64,000 nucleotides of DNA from Rhyacophila brunnea. Taxonomy: Eukaryota > Arthropoda > Insecta > Trichoptera > Rhyacophilidae. Under the pieces are notes generated by a model, which was not told where the DNA came from, did no database searches, and was given only the letters and a program-made list of their open reading frames with translations. The stretch spans positions 744,001 to 808,000 of the forward strand of contig JAGYXB010001862.1 in assembly GCA_022495005.1 (NCBI GenBank). The letters run 5' to 3'. Below are positions 11,367-23,458 of this stretch, piece after piece (position 1 is the stretch's first letter; each line of letters opens with the position of its first letter). The position numbers and the translations under genes are program-made.

Positions 11367-12325
11367 TAGGGGAGCAAGGGGTAATGGGAGCTTGCGGGTA
11401 ATGGGAGCGACTGCAAAACAGGTACCATCTAACACTAAAATGACTCGGAAATAACCAATACATCTTCGTCAATCGTCGGCTAAGCCCGTCGATCACTGTC
11501 GGCTGCTTAGTGGCACGTAGACGCGCGTGGCGAGTGGAAGTGTGTTTTGGGCTGGGTGCTTATATCAGTTTACAATACATAAACATCAACGAAAGTACTT
11601 AAAATTTTACTTATTTCATCATATTTTGTGTCCATTGTATAGCCAGATACATGTATTTTTGTTTAGTAGTTTCAGAATCAAGGTTTAAAATGGTTTGGTT
11701 ACGTTATTTATCAACCTTCAAAGTGGTTGACATTCGGGTAATTGGAGCCTAGGTGGCTCCCATTACCCCTATATAAATTTCACACCTCTTTTACTAGTAG
11801 ACAAGATTTTAATTGTTCCATATGCCCAGGAATAGAAAGCTGACGACTTTCAAGGCTGGTTGGACGGTGACTTCGTTGGAAAATGCCCTCCGAAACCAGA
11901 AAGATTATATTTGTGTTTTTTGCTTAGTTCCATAACATGACGTATTGATTCTTTTGATATTTTTAGTACTAGAGCACATTTTTGTTGAATTATATTAGTA
12001 AATATTTAACATTTTATTGGACCTATGTCTGTAATAATGTGTATAAGTGTTTGTAAGCATATTAAAATATGAAGCTCCCATTATATATTTGGTAAATTTT
12101 TGGCTCCCATTACCCTACATGTGGGGTAATTGGAGCCAGATGTGTTTTTTGGGAAAACGTTTTTTTTTGTACCTTAGTTATAGAATTTTTGAGTTGAATT
12201 TGCAGTAATATTATTACTATGTAACCAAAGGACTCATTTCAAGTCTTAATAATAAACGATTAGAACATTTTGTTACTTTTTTCAACAATTTCCTTAGTAG
12301 GCTCCAATTCCCCCTTGCTCCCCTA
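11367..12325. mobile_element. Pogo-like DNA transposon remnant with motif array
   Basis: The inverted ends are TAGGGGAGCAAGGGGTAATG on the left and (inverted) TAGGGGAGCAAGGGGGAATT on the right, about 960 bp apart. A 13-14-bp word GGGTAATKGGAGC recurs about eight times in both orientations: + at 11378, 11396, 11736 and 12124; - at 11755, 12074 (partial), 12102 and 12300. Such subterminal arrays are typical transposase-binding sites. The ends abut TA dinucleotides, which fits a TA target site. An ATG frame at 11822-11935 resembles the start of a pogo-type transposase, so I infer a deletion derivative of a Tc1/mariner-pogo element. Confidence 0.75.
11822..11935 (+). pseudogene. Truncated pogo-type transposase N-terminus (37 aa)
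   Basis: The frame starts at ATG and reads MPRNRKLTTFKAGW, then TSLENALRN, before a stop after 37 codons. This is the look of the N-terminal helix-turn-helix (pipsqueak-like) region of pogo/jerky transposases, where a basic start leads into W-T-x-x-x-L-x-x-A-L. The DDE catalytic domain is absent. It lies centrally inside the 11367-12325 element, consistent with internal deletion. The alternative is a chance frame; the position and motif make that less likely. Confidence 0.5.
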
Positions 12326-15300
12326 CTACTAACATGTTCCTTATAATAATTTTGTCATGCAAGTAACTTTCCCTGTGTAGGTTTATTAACAATGAAGAAG
12401 CTTGAAATTTCAAAAATTGGTTGCCAGCATTCAAAAATGGGCAAGATTGATACCCTGGAATGCTATTAGGTATCAACTTTTTCAGATGGCAACACCACAG
12501 ATATCGAAACCTTTTGATGAGCCGACTTGAAAGGATATCAAATGTATTGTATTGTAATGGGAAATTAATGGAAAAGACATCGCGAATCCATAAACAGCTG
12601 TTATATGAGGATTTCTGATCGTTTTTAACACCATATTACTGCATTTTAGTCACATGGAAGAATTTTTATATCAGGCGAAAATCGAAAAAACATAAGTTTT
12701 TCACGAATAATTTTGTATCTTGGTGGATTTTTAGTCATCATACTATATAGGTGCATATTTCACATAATATACCTTTTAAAAAGTATTATAATTACAGGGA
12801 TCATTGATTTTAATACAAATATTCACTAAGCTTACCTATCTGTATTGTCTTTGTCAGAAGTAAAGAAAATTGAAATTATTTCTTAAAAAATACTATCTTA
12901 CCAAGCGCGTATACATAAATATATGGTATGAGGATCCATTTCTAAAAAATATCCATAATATTTTTTTATTGATTTTATACGGCAGTGAGAGGGGGCGGGG
13001 TCAAAAAATCGCATTTATCCCACGTACTACTTATAGCTTCTCGTCGTTTCAATTGCGGTTCCCCGCATTTTTTCGTGTGCATTCTCCATACCCCGACACT
13101 CAAGATCTAACCCGCATCTATAAATACGGCTTACCTACGAGCTATTGCAACATGTCGCATCTGAAAGTGTTCATCGAATAAGCGTGGCCTATTGGTCAAA
13201 ATTATTATCAGAATCATTAGTGTCCATTCGTGTTGTCCGCCCTATCTTTTCTTTTAGACATTTCACGTCAGAATATTAAAGCAAACTTTGGATGCCTTTG
13301 ATGGTTGCACCAATTCCTGAGTGCCATGAGTGTGACGCAGAATGCCAAGAGATGAGGGTCCACCTCTTGAGAAGACTGTTTGACAGCCAAATCACAATAA
13401 AAATATAAATAATATTCCTTTCACCTAAATAATTTATATTTTTTTCGTTTCTTGGTAGGGGTTTAATTTTCACGTAGGTATTTTGTACTTCATGACTTAG
13501 ATCTACCTTTCTCAATATTCAACAGTACGTAGCAGGTACACATAGCATAGTATGCCAGTGATAACCGCGTGGCACTCTTGGTTTAGTCCGTCTATCTCGA
13601 AAGATTTCTTCCTCGTCCGCTCCAACCTTCAACCTGGCAAAATCATATGCTTCTTTTCAGGTTGTCAGCCTTTCTACAGGCTATATGGCCAAAACTGGAG
13701 GGATGAGAAGAGTATATTCGTCATTATTAAGTTGTCTGTGAAGATTATTATAAACTATCAGCTATAATCAATTTATTAATGATAGGCTACCTACAATATT
13801 CGATTGTCGCTTTGGTCACTGGATAAGGTAGGAACCTAACTCATGAAATTTTAAAACACAGTACTATGTATGTTTTTATTATCCCTATAATACGATTCGT
13901 TTTAAAACAATGTATAGTCCAATAGTTGAATTGAATATTATCGTGTTGTAACTCAGACTGATTATTCACCACTTCAACACGTGTTCTCTGAGAAGAGCGC
14001 ACAGGCCAGACGATCTGTCTCCACGATACAATTTACTACCATTTGATATTGGTATCTGCCCGAGGCGGTTACCCGTGGACTTTTTTATATTTGTTTTCAC
14101 ATGCCAGGTGGGAAAAGCTACTTAGAATGTGTATTCAACAGGCATGATTCATATTATTGTTTTTGCTATATTTTACGAATACCTTTACTTTGTGAGATTT
14201 TCGAAAAAAGAGTCGAGAAATAAAAGTTTTACTTTCGTTTATGATTCATTTATACTATTATACCTACTACTTTTAGACATCGGTCTTAGAACAGCTTTTA
14301 ATAATTTTTAGTAAACTATTTTTTATATACAACGAATATTACATTCTTAAAGCATGTGAATTATTTGTTGAATAAAAAAATAGTTTATTAAATTATTAGC
14401 ACGTGCAAGTACGTTATAACAAAAATTTAGAGTGTTCCTGACACCGGTTAGTAGGTAAGTAATTAGGTAATTCAATACAAAAACCAATTGCCAATAAGCA
14501 ACGCAATTTGGAAAGCGCTTCAGATAGTATTGTAAAAACTAATTCTTATGTATTTAAGTTATGGAATAGTACACACCTTAAATCCATTAGAATTTAAATT
14601 CAAATTCCATCAAGTACCTTCAGTCGATAGTATTAATAGTAAAAACTAATAGTTAACTTCGCCGCAAATAGATAAAACGCGTATAGCTTTGTGATCATTG
14701 CACACTGTCGCGAATCCCAAGGGTGCAGGCTTATTTCCTGCTGGGTGTCGTATTTAAAAAAAATATGTATTTTCTAGTGGTTATAATATCTATCTAAAGT
14801 ACTTATATTCAAATTATGAAAGTTTTGTTTTGTTAAATCTACGATTTTTGAGTTATTTGTGTAGACTTAGAATGACACCAGTAGGTACTAGGAACTAGGA
14901 TAACCTCGAGATATATTATTATGTCAATATTAAAAATTCAAATATTTTAAAATTAACAAAAAACTTTGTTTTAAAGCCATTATAATTAAAATCTACCACA
15001 TACCTAAACGCCGATTAAATTTATAACATTATTATGTAGATAGATTACTCATGCTTATCCTACTTGATGGAGATTAATATTTTTCAAAACTGAGAACCTA
15101 TATTCCAGGACTGAAAATGAAAAATTTTATGCAGTAAATTTAATATTTAAATTTGATCCAACAATATCCTCATTTTAAATGGAAACTAGATTTTACAAGC
15201 GTTGGAAATGGATACGTGATACTTTTGCCATCCATCGTATGGATTCTATAGAGTTTTTATAATTTGTTGCTAGTTATCTATGATAAAATTTACACTATTA

Positions 15301-16380
15301 AAGATAATATATCATACCTACACTTTATTAAATCTATGATAGTTTACTGAATCATGTAAATATACATGTATTTTATTTTAATTCAGAATATAATGGATAT
15401 TCAAAATTATCAGTCAAGGACTTTCACAATATATAAAATAACTTGATAAGTAAAGAATAGAAGCACTATCTAAATGTAGTATAACAGTGGTGAGAAGTCT
15501 AACGTATTCAAAGAATTTATAAAAGAGTCCATTTACTATTACGGATTTCATTTTAAATTTTGTAAGGCCCTATATACCTACATAATTGTCGACTGGTTTT
15601 TATAGTGAGATGGGCTGTGAGTTTAAAGTGAAACAATAATATCAGGACTATAAAAATAAATCTGCCAAAAAACGTCAGAAAATTCCTTATCTTTTGGCGT
15701 GACGACTGAAGAATCCTGAGGTATTTTCATCAAAAACCTGAACGTGCACACTTCAATATAAGTGTAGGACGAGATATTTGTGAAATGTATTAATTAATTA
15801 CCTACATCGGTCAAATACGCCTCTCACAATGAGTATTTTGATGTATGGAAAATTATTAATATATGTGCAAGTGATGTATTAAGATTTGGAAAATACGACT
15901 AAGTGTTCAATTACATATACACTAAGATTGTTTGGGTTAAATTAATATATACTGAAAATTGTTTGGTAATAATTACCAAGGTGTTAATATTTATATTTGA
16001 AGAAAACTTCGTGCTAATAAAATCATTTCACGATATAAACACTTGACTGATATATTGCACCAACTGCAACCAAATAAATCAAAACGACTGAAATTCGTCA
16101 AGTAAGAACTTTGTCTTTCTATTTTGTATAAGTACCATGCGTGCTTATGAAATTTGGGACGGGAAAGGTATGAGTTTAAAATGTGGTGTTGGAGGCGGAT
16201 TCTAAGAGTACCGTAGTTAACCAAACGTACCAACAACTCCACAATTAGTTAACTCCAGGCTGAAGACAACCTTTCCTCGATTTGTCTTAATATGTTCATA
16301 ATAGCCCTATGGTGTGATCAACCAAAATCCATCCCACAATAGACGCATCGGATATGCTCGTTGTAAGGGTAACTTTAGCC
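12326..16380. other. Intergenic DNA, nothing recognised over 4 kb
   Basis: No element ends, tRNA-like heads or exon-like frames were found. Short GC patches at 13000-13160, 13560-13720 and 13980-14090 have no recognisable protein. The remainder is AT-rich with scattered TAGGTA/TACCTA words. Confidence 0.45.
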
Positions 16381-16901
16381 GGCTCGCACATCACAACTCG
16401 CTTTGTGTGCCTGACGGCCATAAATCAAAACTTTCTAGACCCGCCGGTCAGTGTTGCATGATATAACCTCGCACATCTTTAGCGACATCGACATTCGCGC
16501 GTAATCTCCCGAAACATCAAAATATACTCTAGCTAGACGACGCCATTGCGCAAATATGTCATCAGACGCGGAAACAGCGATTATTATGTCTTTTATTTAG
16601 TTAAGTTAATTATATTAAGTCTTTCGTCTGCCATTTTATGAGAGCAATGACAGCATAGACAGAGACAGAGACAGAAATAGCCGATTGTGCGGCTGTGCGC
16701 ATATGCGGAGTCGACATTCGTCGATATCGACATGCAGGCTAGAGCAAACGCAACTCGTCGCATGCAGGAGCATCGCAGCGTTGCAGTTGCATCGGCCAAT
16801 CTGCGAAGCTCCATTTGATAACGTTTGTTTTTTGGTTTACGATGACGTCACATCGACGAATTCGTCATAAGACGCATGCGGCGAGTTATGATGTGCGAGC
16901 C
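16381..16901. mobile_element. Terminal-inverted-repeat element (521 bp)
   Basis: The 21-bp left end (GGCTCGCACATCACAACTCG plus C) is mirrored at 16881-16901 with one mismatch. The interior is GC-richer than its surroundings. It holds a short AGACAG repeat near 16657, CGACATTCGTCGATATCGAC-type palindromes and the CRE-like TGACGTCA at about 16843. No frame resembles a transposase, so it is a non-autonomous DNA transposon of unknown superfamily. No target duplication was clear. Confidence 0.8.
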
Positions 16902-18636
16902 TTCTTACTCTTTAAATAGTCATTTTTCAATCGGACTAAGTGATTGCAAACCGATATACTTTGCTGTACCTGTATACTTACAGAAATCGAATAATATATG
17001 ATTCAATCTTCAATATTTTTTAAATAGTCATGGCTTAATAATATCTCTGCACCTATGTAGGCACTTATCATTGCCTTTGTGTCCAGACGATCTTGCGTCC
17101 TTCTGTTTTTAAGATTCTGCGACAATAGCGCGGTCCACGCCAGACACGGCCGAGGCACGCGGCTGCAAAAACCGTGACATAAACAATATCATACGACTGT
17201 ACGAGTGCGGGCGGGCTACTTCTCTAACTGATACGCGAGCCATTTTGACGAGCAAAGCGAACATGTCCTGCGCACGACAGGCCTTTGTGAAAATTACTCC
17301 AAAAACTGACATGCCAACCACGACAGGGTTGTGACTTCAATCATTTCATAAGACCTATCGTTAGAATTAATATTGTAAAGTTCCCATCTTACCTTATTTT
17401 CTTCAATTCAAATGGTCAATTTATTCATTGAAATTCATTGGAAAGGACAGCTTCATGGATATAAAAAAGTAACTCCCTACATTGAACAGCGTTTGCTTTT
17501 CTTTTAAATATCTAAATATGTACCTAATCATTGACGTAATCGGTCTCCTCGGAGATTGTGGTAATTAGCGAAAGTCAAAGTTTTCATGACCAGTTCAAAT
17601 TCTGGACACAATTCTAGTCCAGTTATACCTGGTTAAGTCTTTCAGTGCATAACCATTAGTTGGCCATAGATATAATTAGCATGATATTTAAATGTGGTAA
17701 TTAATTAGTAATTATCTGGTCAGCAGTGAATGTGTTCAACTGAGCGTATTGCCGACACCAATAAAGATCCAGTCACATCCATTTGATAGATTCGAGTGTG
17801 GGTGTACTTCCTCTCCCTCTTTTATCGCTTGTTCCTATTTTAAATTTTATTTCCCATCTTTCTATGGATTACTTTTAATAAAAAAAGCTATTATGTACTT
17901 ACTGAAAAGTTGCGAAAAGCTTTCATTCAAATTAAATAAAACTTTAAAACCTTATTCGAACTGCAAACAATAAATGTATTGAATTTATCCCAATAACAAT
18001 AAATTTTTAGACATCGACTAATAAACAAAGTTTTGAGGATAAGACTATTATATTTTTATTGAAATTGGTATGGGTGCTCAGACTACTATAAACAAATAAA
18101 GTAATACTGTTATAGCCTCATAGTAATGATATGTTGTAGCAAATTAATGGGTTATTTTTACTCAGGCTATTCTGTCATTATAATTATAAATAATTTACAA
18201 GTTTTCACGGAAAATGGACAATAATTAACAAAATTATTTTTTTCATATATTTTAATAATTCCACTTTGTGATTGCTGAATTACCTATGCAAAAATGGATA
18301 AAAGAAAAAATCAGTGTAGTAAATAAAATGCTTATAGGTATACTCAATCTTTTCAAATTTCTTAAGGAGACTTTCCAATCCATACCTATTAATATACCTA
18401 CGTTAGCTATATTTGTAGCGTAAGAAAGCCGTCAATTTACTAGTATTTATTGTTTTGCAAAGTCATTACGATTAATAATGTAAGAGTTTGTATTTAATAA
18501 GTTTGCGAATCTATCCACGAGTGCTATAATATGGATAGTCTATTATTATACTCAAACAAGTTAACCAATATTTTCACTTAGGTAGATATGTATATACGAT
18601 AGGTACATATCTGTTTAACTATTTAGTACTAGGCTT
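16902..18636. other. Intergenic DNA with an unexplained GC-rich patch
   Basis: The sequence at 17096-17335 is markedly GC-richer than its surroundings and contains CGCGGTCCACGCCAGACACG and GAGTGCGGGCGGGC. It has no recognised protein or element end. It may be a transposon fragment or a regulatory island. The rest is AT-rich and featureless. Confidence 0.4.
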
Positions 18637-18808
18637 ACCATTTCCCACAGTAGCGCAGTTGGTAGAACTCACATCTCTAATTGGTCTATGTGCGTGTGTG
18701 TCTGACAAAAAGTATATGTTGTTGTTACAATGTGTGTTTGACCCAAGGCAAGGACCTGACAGGTTAGTCGAATTTTCGATAACCATTCCTCGTAAACAAT
18801 CTGATAAT
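18637..18808 (+). repeat. tRNA-derived SINE, diverged copy
   Basis: A head (CACAGTAGCGCAGTTGGTAG) with an A box is followed by a degraded B-box region. The body matches the SINE at 7830-8005 (GTGTTTGACCCAAGGCAAGG, then CTCGTAAACAATCTGATAAT at the tail). Divergence is high, suggesting an old insertion. Confidence 0.65.
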
Positions 18809-19096
18809 CTTATTTTTATTGATATTCTACTATAATGTGAATATCATTCCTATATACTCCGATTATAAACGAAAACAGCAAGTTTACATAAGTACCAACT
18901 ATTAGTTGCAGACTTGACAAAGCCCTGGCGTACGCATCTTCTTGGCGAAGCACTGACCTCCGAGTCACAAGAAACCTGTCCATCTTCATTTTTGCGTTGT
19001 CTTGCTAACCCAAATAGGCACCCACTGTATTTGCACTGCACTCTTATAGGGAATAAATTGATTTGTACTATTCACCAAACAATTCGTACCTGGAAA

Positions 19097-19410
19097 ATTT
19101 TACTACTGGTTAACGGCCCACATGCCCAACTTAGGTCAACATGGAGCTATTATGGTATTTTCAGAGCATAACCCTGGATATTCCTTAAATGTTGTAGATA
19201 ATCTATTTATATAATTTTGAAGTCTTATTATCCTTTATATTTATTTTAAACATTTGATGACTGCATAAAGTATTTTTATTACATAAAATGGTATTCTTTT
19301 ATACCTCTCGATCTAATGTTTTAAAATATAGTCATATTTCAGTATTTAAATATTTTATAATCTCTGTGATCCTAAAGTTGACAAGAATTAGGCATTTTAT
19401 TATACAAAAA
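19097..19410 (+). repeat. Copy of the 57-kb inverted-repeat element family
   Basis: This segment matches the reverse complement of about 57205-57600 throughout. Shared landmarks are GTTGTAGATAATCTATTTA, CATTTGATGACTGCATAAAG, CCTCTCGATCTAATGTTTTA and TTGACAAGAATTAGGCATTT. It is a single, linear copy without the extra inverted arm found at 56982-57088. It is noncoding. Confidence 0.75.
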
Positions 19411-19559
19411 AATAGGCACGATTAACAAATTTGAATATATTCTAAAGATACTGATTATAAGCTATATCTTTTACTATTCAATAGTGATAATATCATACTA
19501 ATAATGATTGTTTTATAATAATTATTGACCTAAGAATAAGGTAGTATTTTTTTTTAAAA

Positions 19560-20040
19560 ACGCCATTTCTATTCTCATTTCCCAGTGGTTAAACTACAAC
19601 ATACGGCCGTAGCCATAAATTGGAAAACGATAAATGAAGGGAGTAAGATCATGTTAACGCGCGTGTTTCAACATGTACCGTTAAAAAAAAAAACGATTTT
19701 TTTTCTCGGATAGTTATTCGTTACTTGCCAATAACATCAAAATTATGTTAATAAACAAATTTCAAACATACATACATTACATGACTAACATTACTTTTTA
19801 ATTTTCTAGCATTTTCTGACTGATTTTTCCGTGGACGAATTGCTCGTAGCGCGATTCGACCACCGACTGAAACGAGATATCGCACCGCACCCATGTAAGT
19901 ACAGAGAGGACTATATCGATTTTTTTCTAGCCACTTGAGGCGGAGATGTGCCAAAACACGAGTAGACGACTGTTCGAACAAAATTCAAATCGGACAAACA
20001 TGGACCGCCCGGAATGACATGTCAACGTGTATCAAATGAT
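19560..20040. other. Unexplained GC patch with exon-like boundaries
   Basis: Within this patch, 19810-19894 on the + strand is bounded by TTTTCTAG upstream and GTAAGT downstream. It encodes an uninterrupted 28-codon frame (HFLTDFSVDELLVARFDH, then RLKRDIAPHP). The minus strand is also open across the patch (a 77-codon frame at 19748-19981, without a recognised domain). I do not recognise either protein. It may be a real exon, a domesticated or dead transposon, or chance. Confidence 0.3.
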
Positions 20041-20239
20041 GAGGACAATTTTGCTCACTTATCTGTTTATAAGATCGATTTAATGGACACCAAATAATTA
20101 TTCGATTTCAATCAAAACGTAATAGATAACTACTAATATTTTTTTAATTACCTAATAAAATACTATAATTCAGTATTGCCATTTTATATATCCGTAGTTA
20201 AATAGATATAGTTTCAAATACACGTCTGATAGAACATTG

Positions 20240-20300
20240 TAAAAATTCAATTCAATCGCGGGATTCGAACATAACCCATGAATTAAAAAAACAAGCATTC
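20240..20300 (-). repeat. Possible SINE head fragment
   Basis: On the minus strand GGGTTATGTTCGAATCCCGCG looks like a tRNA T-arm/B box. No complete A box or SINE body is visible around it, so this could be a short relic. Confidence 0.25.
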
Positions 20301-20456
20301 GGTCCGGGGAGGTATCATAAGCTTTTCCAGACCGTTTATTTTTTTTGACGATGTAATTCAAAAACTGAGGAGGACGAAGCAGACATTACTAATGGACACA
20401 GTAAGTATCTGAAGAATAAAAGGGCCCTCGTAAACGAATGTGTTCATAGACAATGC

Positions 20457-20869
20457 CAGGGCTCGAAATGGATCGGAGTGCAGTGGAACCTACATCCAGT
20501 TCGTGACATGATCAAAATTATCGCTAGGTACGTCTCGTGTAAAAATTAAATATTGCACAGCGTTTTCTGAATTATTGAAATGTATTTAAATTCACTAACA
20601 ATTTAGATCAGGTAAGTATTATTTTTAGTTTATATACAGTTTCACATGAGGGACTGACACTTATATCTATGCCCTAATCTTGAATGCCACATATTTAAAA
20701 ATTGTTATTCCATTTGACCGTCTGAGATTGAAAAAAATAGAACTTAACACAAAAATCCAACACACTTACTTTTATGTAATATACTTACATAAAATTGCAT
20801 ACTTACCGTCAATATTTTTGGAAAATTTTTGAGCACTCCGGTTAGTAATTTTTTTCATTTCGAGCACTG
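20457..20869. mobile_element. hAT-type MITE, long copy (413 bp)
   Basis: The ends CAGGGCTCGAAATGG and (inverted) CAGTGCTCGAAATG match the families at 7164 and 59747. Subterminal sequence AAAATTATCGCTA...CGTCTCGTG is shared with the 59-kb copy, except that this copy reads CTAGGTACG where the other reads CTACG. A clean 8-bp target duplication is not visible (GACAATGC versus GGATCTGC), so the flanks have diverged. It is noncoding. Confidence 0.8.
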
Positions 20870-21490
20870 GGATCTGCTTATAATATAATATGTATAGGTA
20901 CATTGTAATAAGTGCGCATATTGCAAAAATACACGTTAATGTATTTTACTTATTCGGCTAATGTGCTTAATTTAATATTTAGATTTTGTAATGTAATTGT
21001 AATTGTGTAATGGTATGCCCTGTATGTTTAGAATCCAGATTAGCAACTGAAATAAATGAAACAAAAAATAGTACAAATTAGATAAAGTCGATAACTGTTT
21101 TAGTTTTTTTATATATGTACTTATTATCAAAAGCAGTGACGTTTCGTAGGGGTCGACAGGTTGTGTACTGGTGAAAGGTGGTACAAGACACCCAAAAGTA
21201 GGTTATGTGAAAAAAGGGGCATATTTTGTATGCACTAAAAATCACTAGCAGGAGATTATAATTATATCAACACGTTATTGAAAATTTTCCCATTTAAGAT
21301 AGTCAACGAGAAATGCCAAAATAAGTAAGTACTTAATGAATATGAATATTTTTTATGGCGAGAGCGTCAATCTACGCCTGCATAATCTCGGAGCTTTATC
21401 TATGGACGTAACCGATTAAAACTAGTGTTTTAAATTTTATTTTACTCCATTTATCCTATCAAAAAAAACTATAGGATATTATTATAGGTA
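20870..21490. other. AT-rich intergenic DNA
   Basis: No gene or element was recognised. Confidence 0.5.
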
Positions 21491-21494
21491 TAGG

Positions 21495-21850
21495 ATTTCA
21501 TTGGAATTTTGTCGCTACTAAGAATCGTTCGTGTAATATTCGCACCGATCGAATTTTTCCGTATCATGGGCTCGACAAAAAATATGGCGAAATCGTTGAA
21601 AAATGTTTATTACAATGTTTGATGCGGTGGTTTGAGCTTTGTCGAACGCGATTCCTCTGCTCAAAAAACAGGACGATCGCCCACTCGGCGTGAGGTTGAA
21701 TTAATTCGAAACACCTTCAGAAATTCAATCCCAAAGCCATTGCACATGCATTCGTGGCTTTTTATCAATGTTCTCGGAAAGTTTGCGAATGGTCGTAGAC
21801 ACACTTATCCGTCAAAAATCAAACGCCAAAACCAAAGTATAAGTTCATGA
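21495..21850 (+). pseudogene. Degenerate mariner-like transposase N-terminus
   Basis: Fragments in shifting frames resemble the N-terminal double helix-turn-helix of insect mariner-like (DUF4817-type) transposases. They are an IRTDRIF segment, then MRWFELCRT, then KTGRSPTRREVELIRNTF, in the expected order (R-T-x-R-x-F, L-R-W-x-x-x-F, and G-R-P-x-T...V-x-x-I-R-x-x-F). At least one frame change separates the pieces. The catalytic DDE/D region is not seen. The identification rests on motif order only. Confidence 0.4.
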
Positions 21851-23085
21851 TGAATTTAATACAATTTTACCTAACTACTATGAATTTATTTTTTAATACT
21901 TATTTTACATAGGTAGGTACCTACTACTGAAAACAAATTCCAAAAATACATAAGTAATTATTTTAATTGACAACATTATAACAAAATATATATTTCTGAC
22001 CCAGGCCCACCCCGTTCATATGTGCAGAATGTGAATTGCATGGAGGCCGGCCTAATTCATGGGTCGGAGAAAAGATCTGCTATTTTATTACAACGTTTTT
22101 CTTAGCTCGTATTCTTATTTGTCCGGTAAAAATCTTTCAATCAATTCTTAACTAACTTCCCGACTAGCTAGACATTTGAAACTTTTAGAATACATCAGAA
22201 CACGATGCCAATGCATTTTTAGCATTGCATGCATTAGCCATCTTTAACTAGAATTGCTTTAATTTTCAGTTAATTCTGTTTTGTATGAAAAGTTATTTCG
22301 GAAGAAGTCCGTAAAAAGTAAAACTATTATTGGTTGCTAAGTGGTTCCTAGCAACTAAATTATTAATATTAATATATACGTGCGATACTATGGAAATCAA
22401 TATGACATTTCAGTATTACAAGTATCAAGTACAATTTTTTTTTGATTGTTTAAGCTAGTCAAGTCAAGTTTATATGATTCAACAGAAAATTTAAAAACGT
22501 TGTATATAAAAAGTTCTTTTTATCTTGTATTATTTGTATGTTAAGTAGGTAAGTACATGTTTAAAAATTCATAGTTCGCTCTATTACATAGCAAAATCCT
22601 CTCAGCTGAGCGGTTTTTACATTATGTGGATAAGTATTTTTATTTAACTAGAATGCACCAATTATGAATCTACGCCAATGTGATATGGTTTTACTAGAAA
22701 CATATTCATTTTTATTTTTCCAAAAAGATATGTTTTCCATCCCAATTTAATAAAAACATATTAAAGATAGAAGGGAGGTTTTTTCGAATTTTTCACGTGG
22801 GTGGCTTTGTTCCTTTTGACGGACATATTCTTATCTACTCATGACTGCTTCATAATTTTTGATGTGTAGACGAAACACGTGTCAAAAATATAAACTCATA
22901 CTGTGTACCTACCTATTAAAAATGTGTTAGTTATTAATAGATCTTCAGAACAGTTTTTGTGTCCTTACGGTACTGTCAATCAATGAAAGATTTGCCACCA
23001 AATCTTGACTTGTCACTAATTAAACATTTACATAATCCTCACATTAAATTTAACGTTAAATCCAAACACAGTTTAAATAATTAGT
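21851..23085. other. Intergenic DNA, nothing recognised
   Basis: A GC-richer strip at 22000-22080 (CATGGAGGCCGGCCTAATTC) is unidentified. No gene is supported. Confidence 0.45.
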
Positions 23086-23160
23086 GAAGTAAGTTTTTTT
23101 TTGACCATTTCTGATCCTAATAAGATCATATGGGCCTCTATAGAGTAGGTAGTGGTTTGT
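23086..23160 (-). repeat. Isolated SINE-tail repeat
   Basis: TTTTTTTTGACCATTTCTGATCC, here summarised by its core GACCATTTCTGATCC and ATAAGATCATATGGGCC, matches the tail module seen at 23255-23320, 28010-28060 and 39478-39520. It lies just left of a fuller copy in the same orientation. Confidence 0.65.
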
Positions 23161-23189
23161 ATTAACACTAAAACTCAATTTTAGATGTT

Positions 23190-23458
23190 TTTTACCGAAC
23201 TTATGAGCTTGAACACTTTTTTTACCTACTTACATAGGTAGGTACCTATTCTGTTAACTTTTATTTTTTTGACCATGTCCGATCCTAAGAAAATGGTATG
23301 GGCCTCTACAGAGTGGAGGTTTGAATTAACAGAATTTTGGTTTTACGAGAGATGGATGTCAGCCACTAGCTCAACCTAATAGGTCCATACACTAACTCAA
23401 ATTCAAATTAAAAAACAATAGTGTATTTGCCAGACCCAGGATTCGAACCTGGGAAGAA
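23190..23458 (-). repeat. Composite SINE plus tail module
   Basis: On the minus strand the copy contains a B box (CCCAGGTTCGAATCCTGGG), the SINE body (GTATGGACCTATTAGG), and then a tail module with GTAGAGGCCCATACC and GATCGGACATGGTC. It continues left into an AACTTATGAGCTTGAACAC segment shared with 27950. The tRNA head is cut off at about 23458. The two copies differ in an embedded TACCTAC/TAGGTAC array. Confidence 0.75.
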
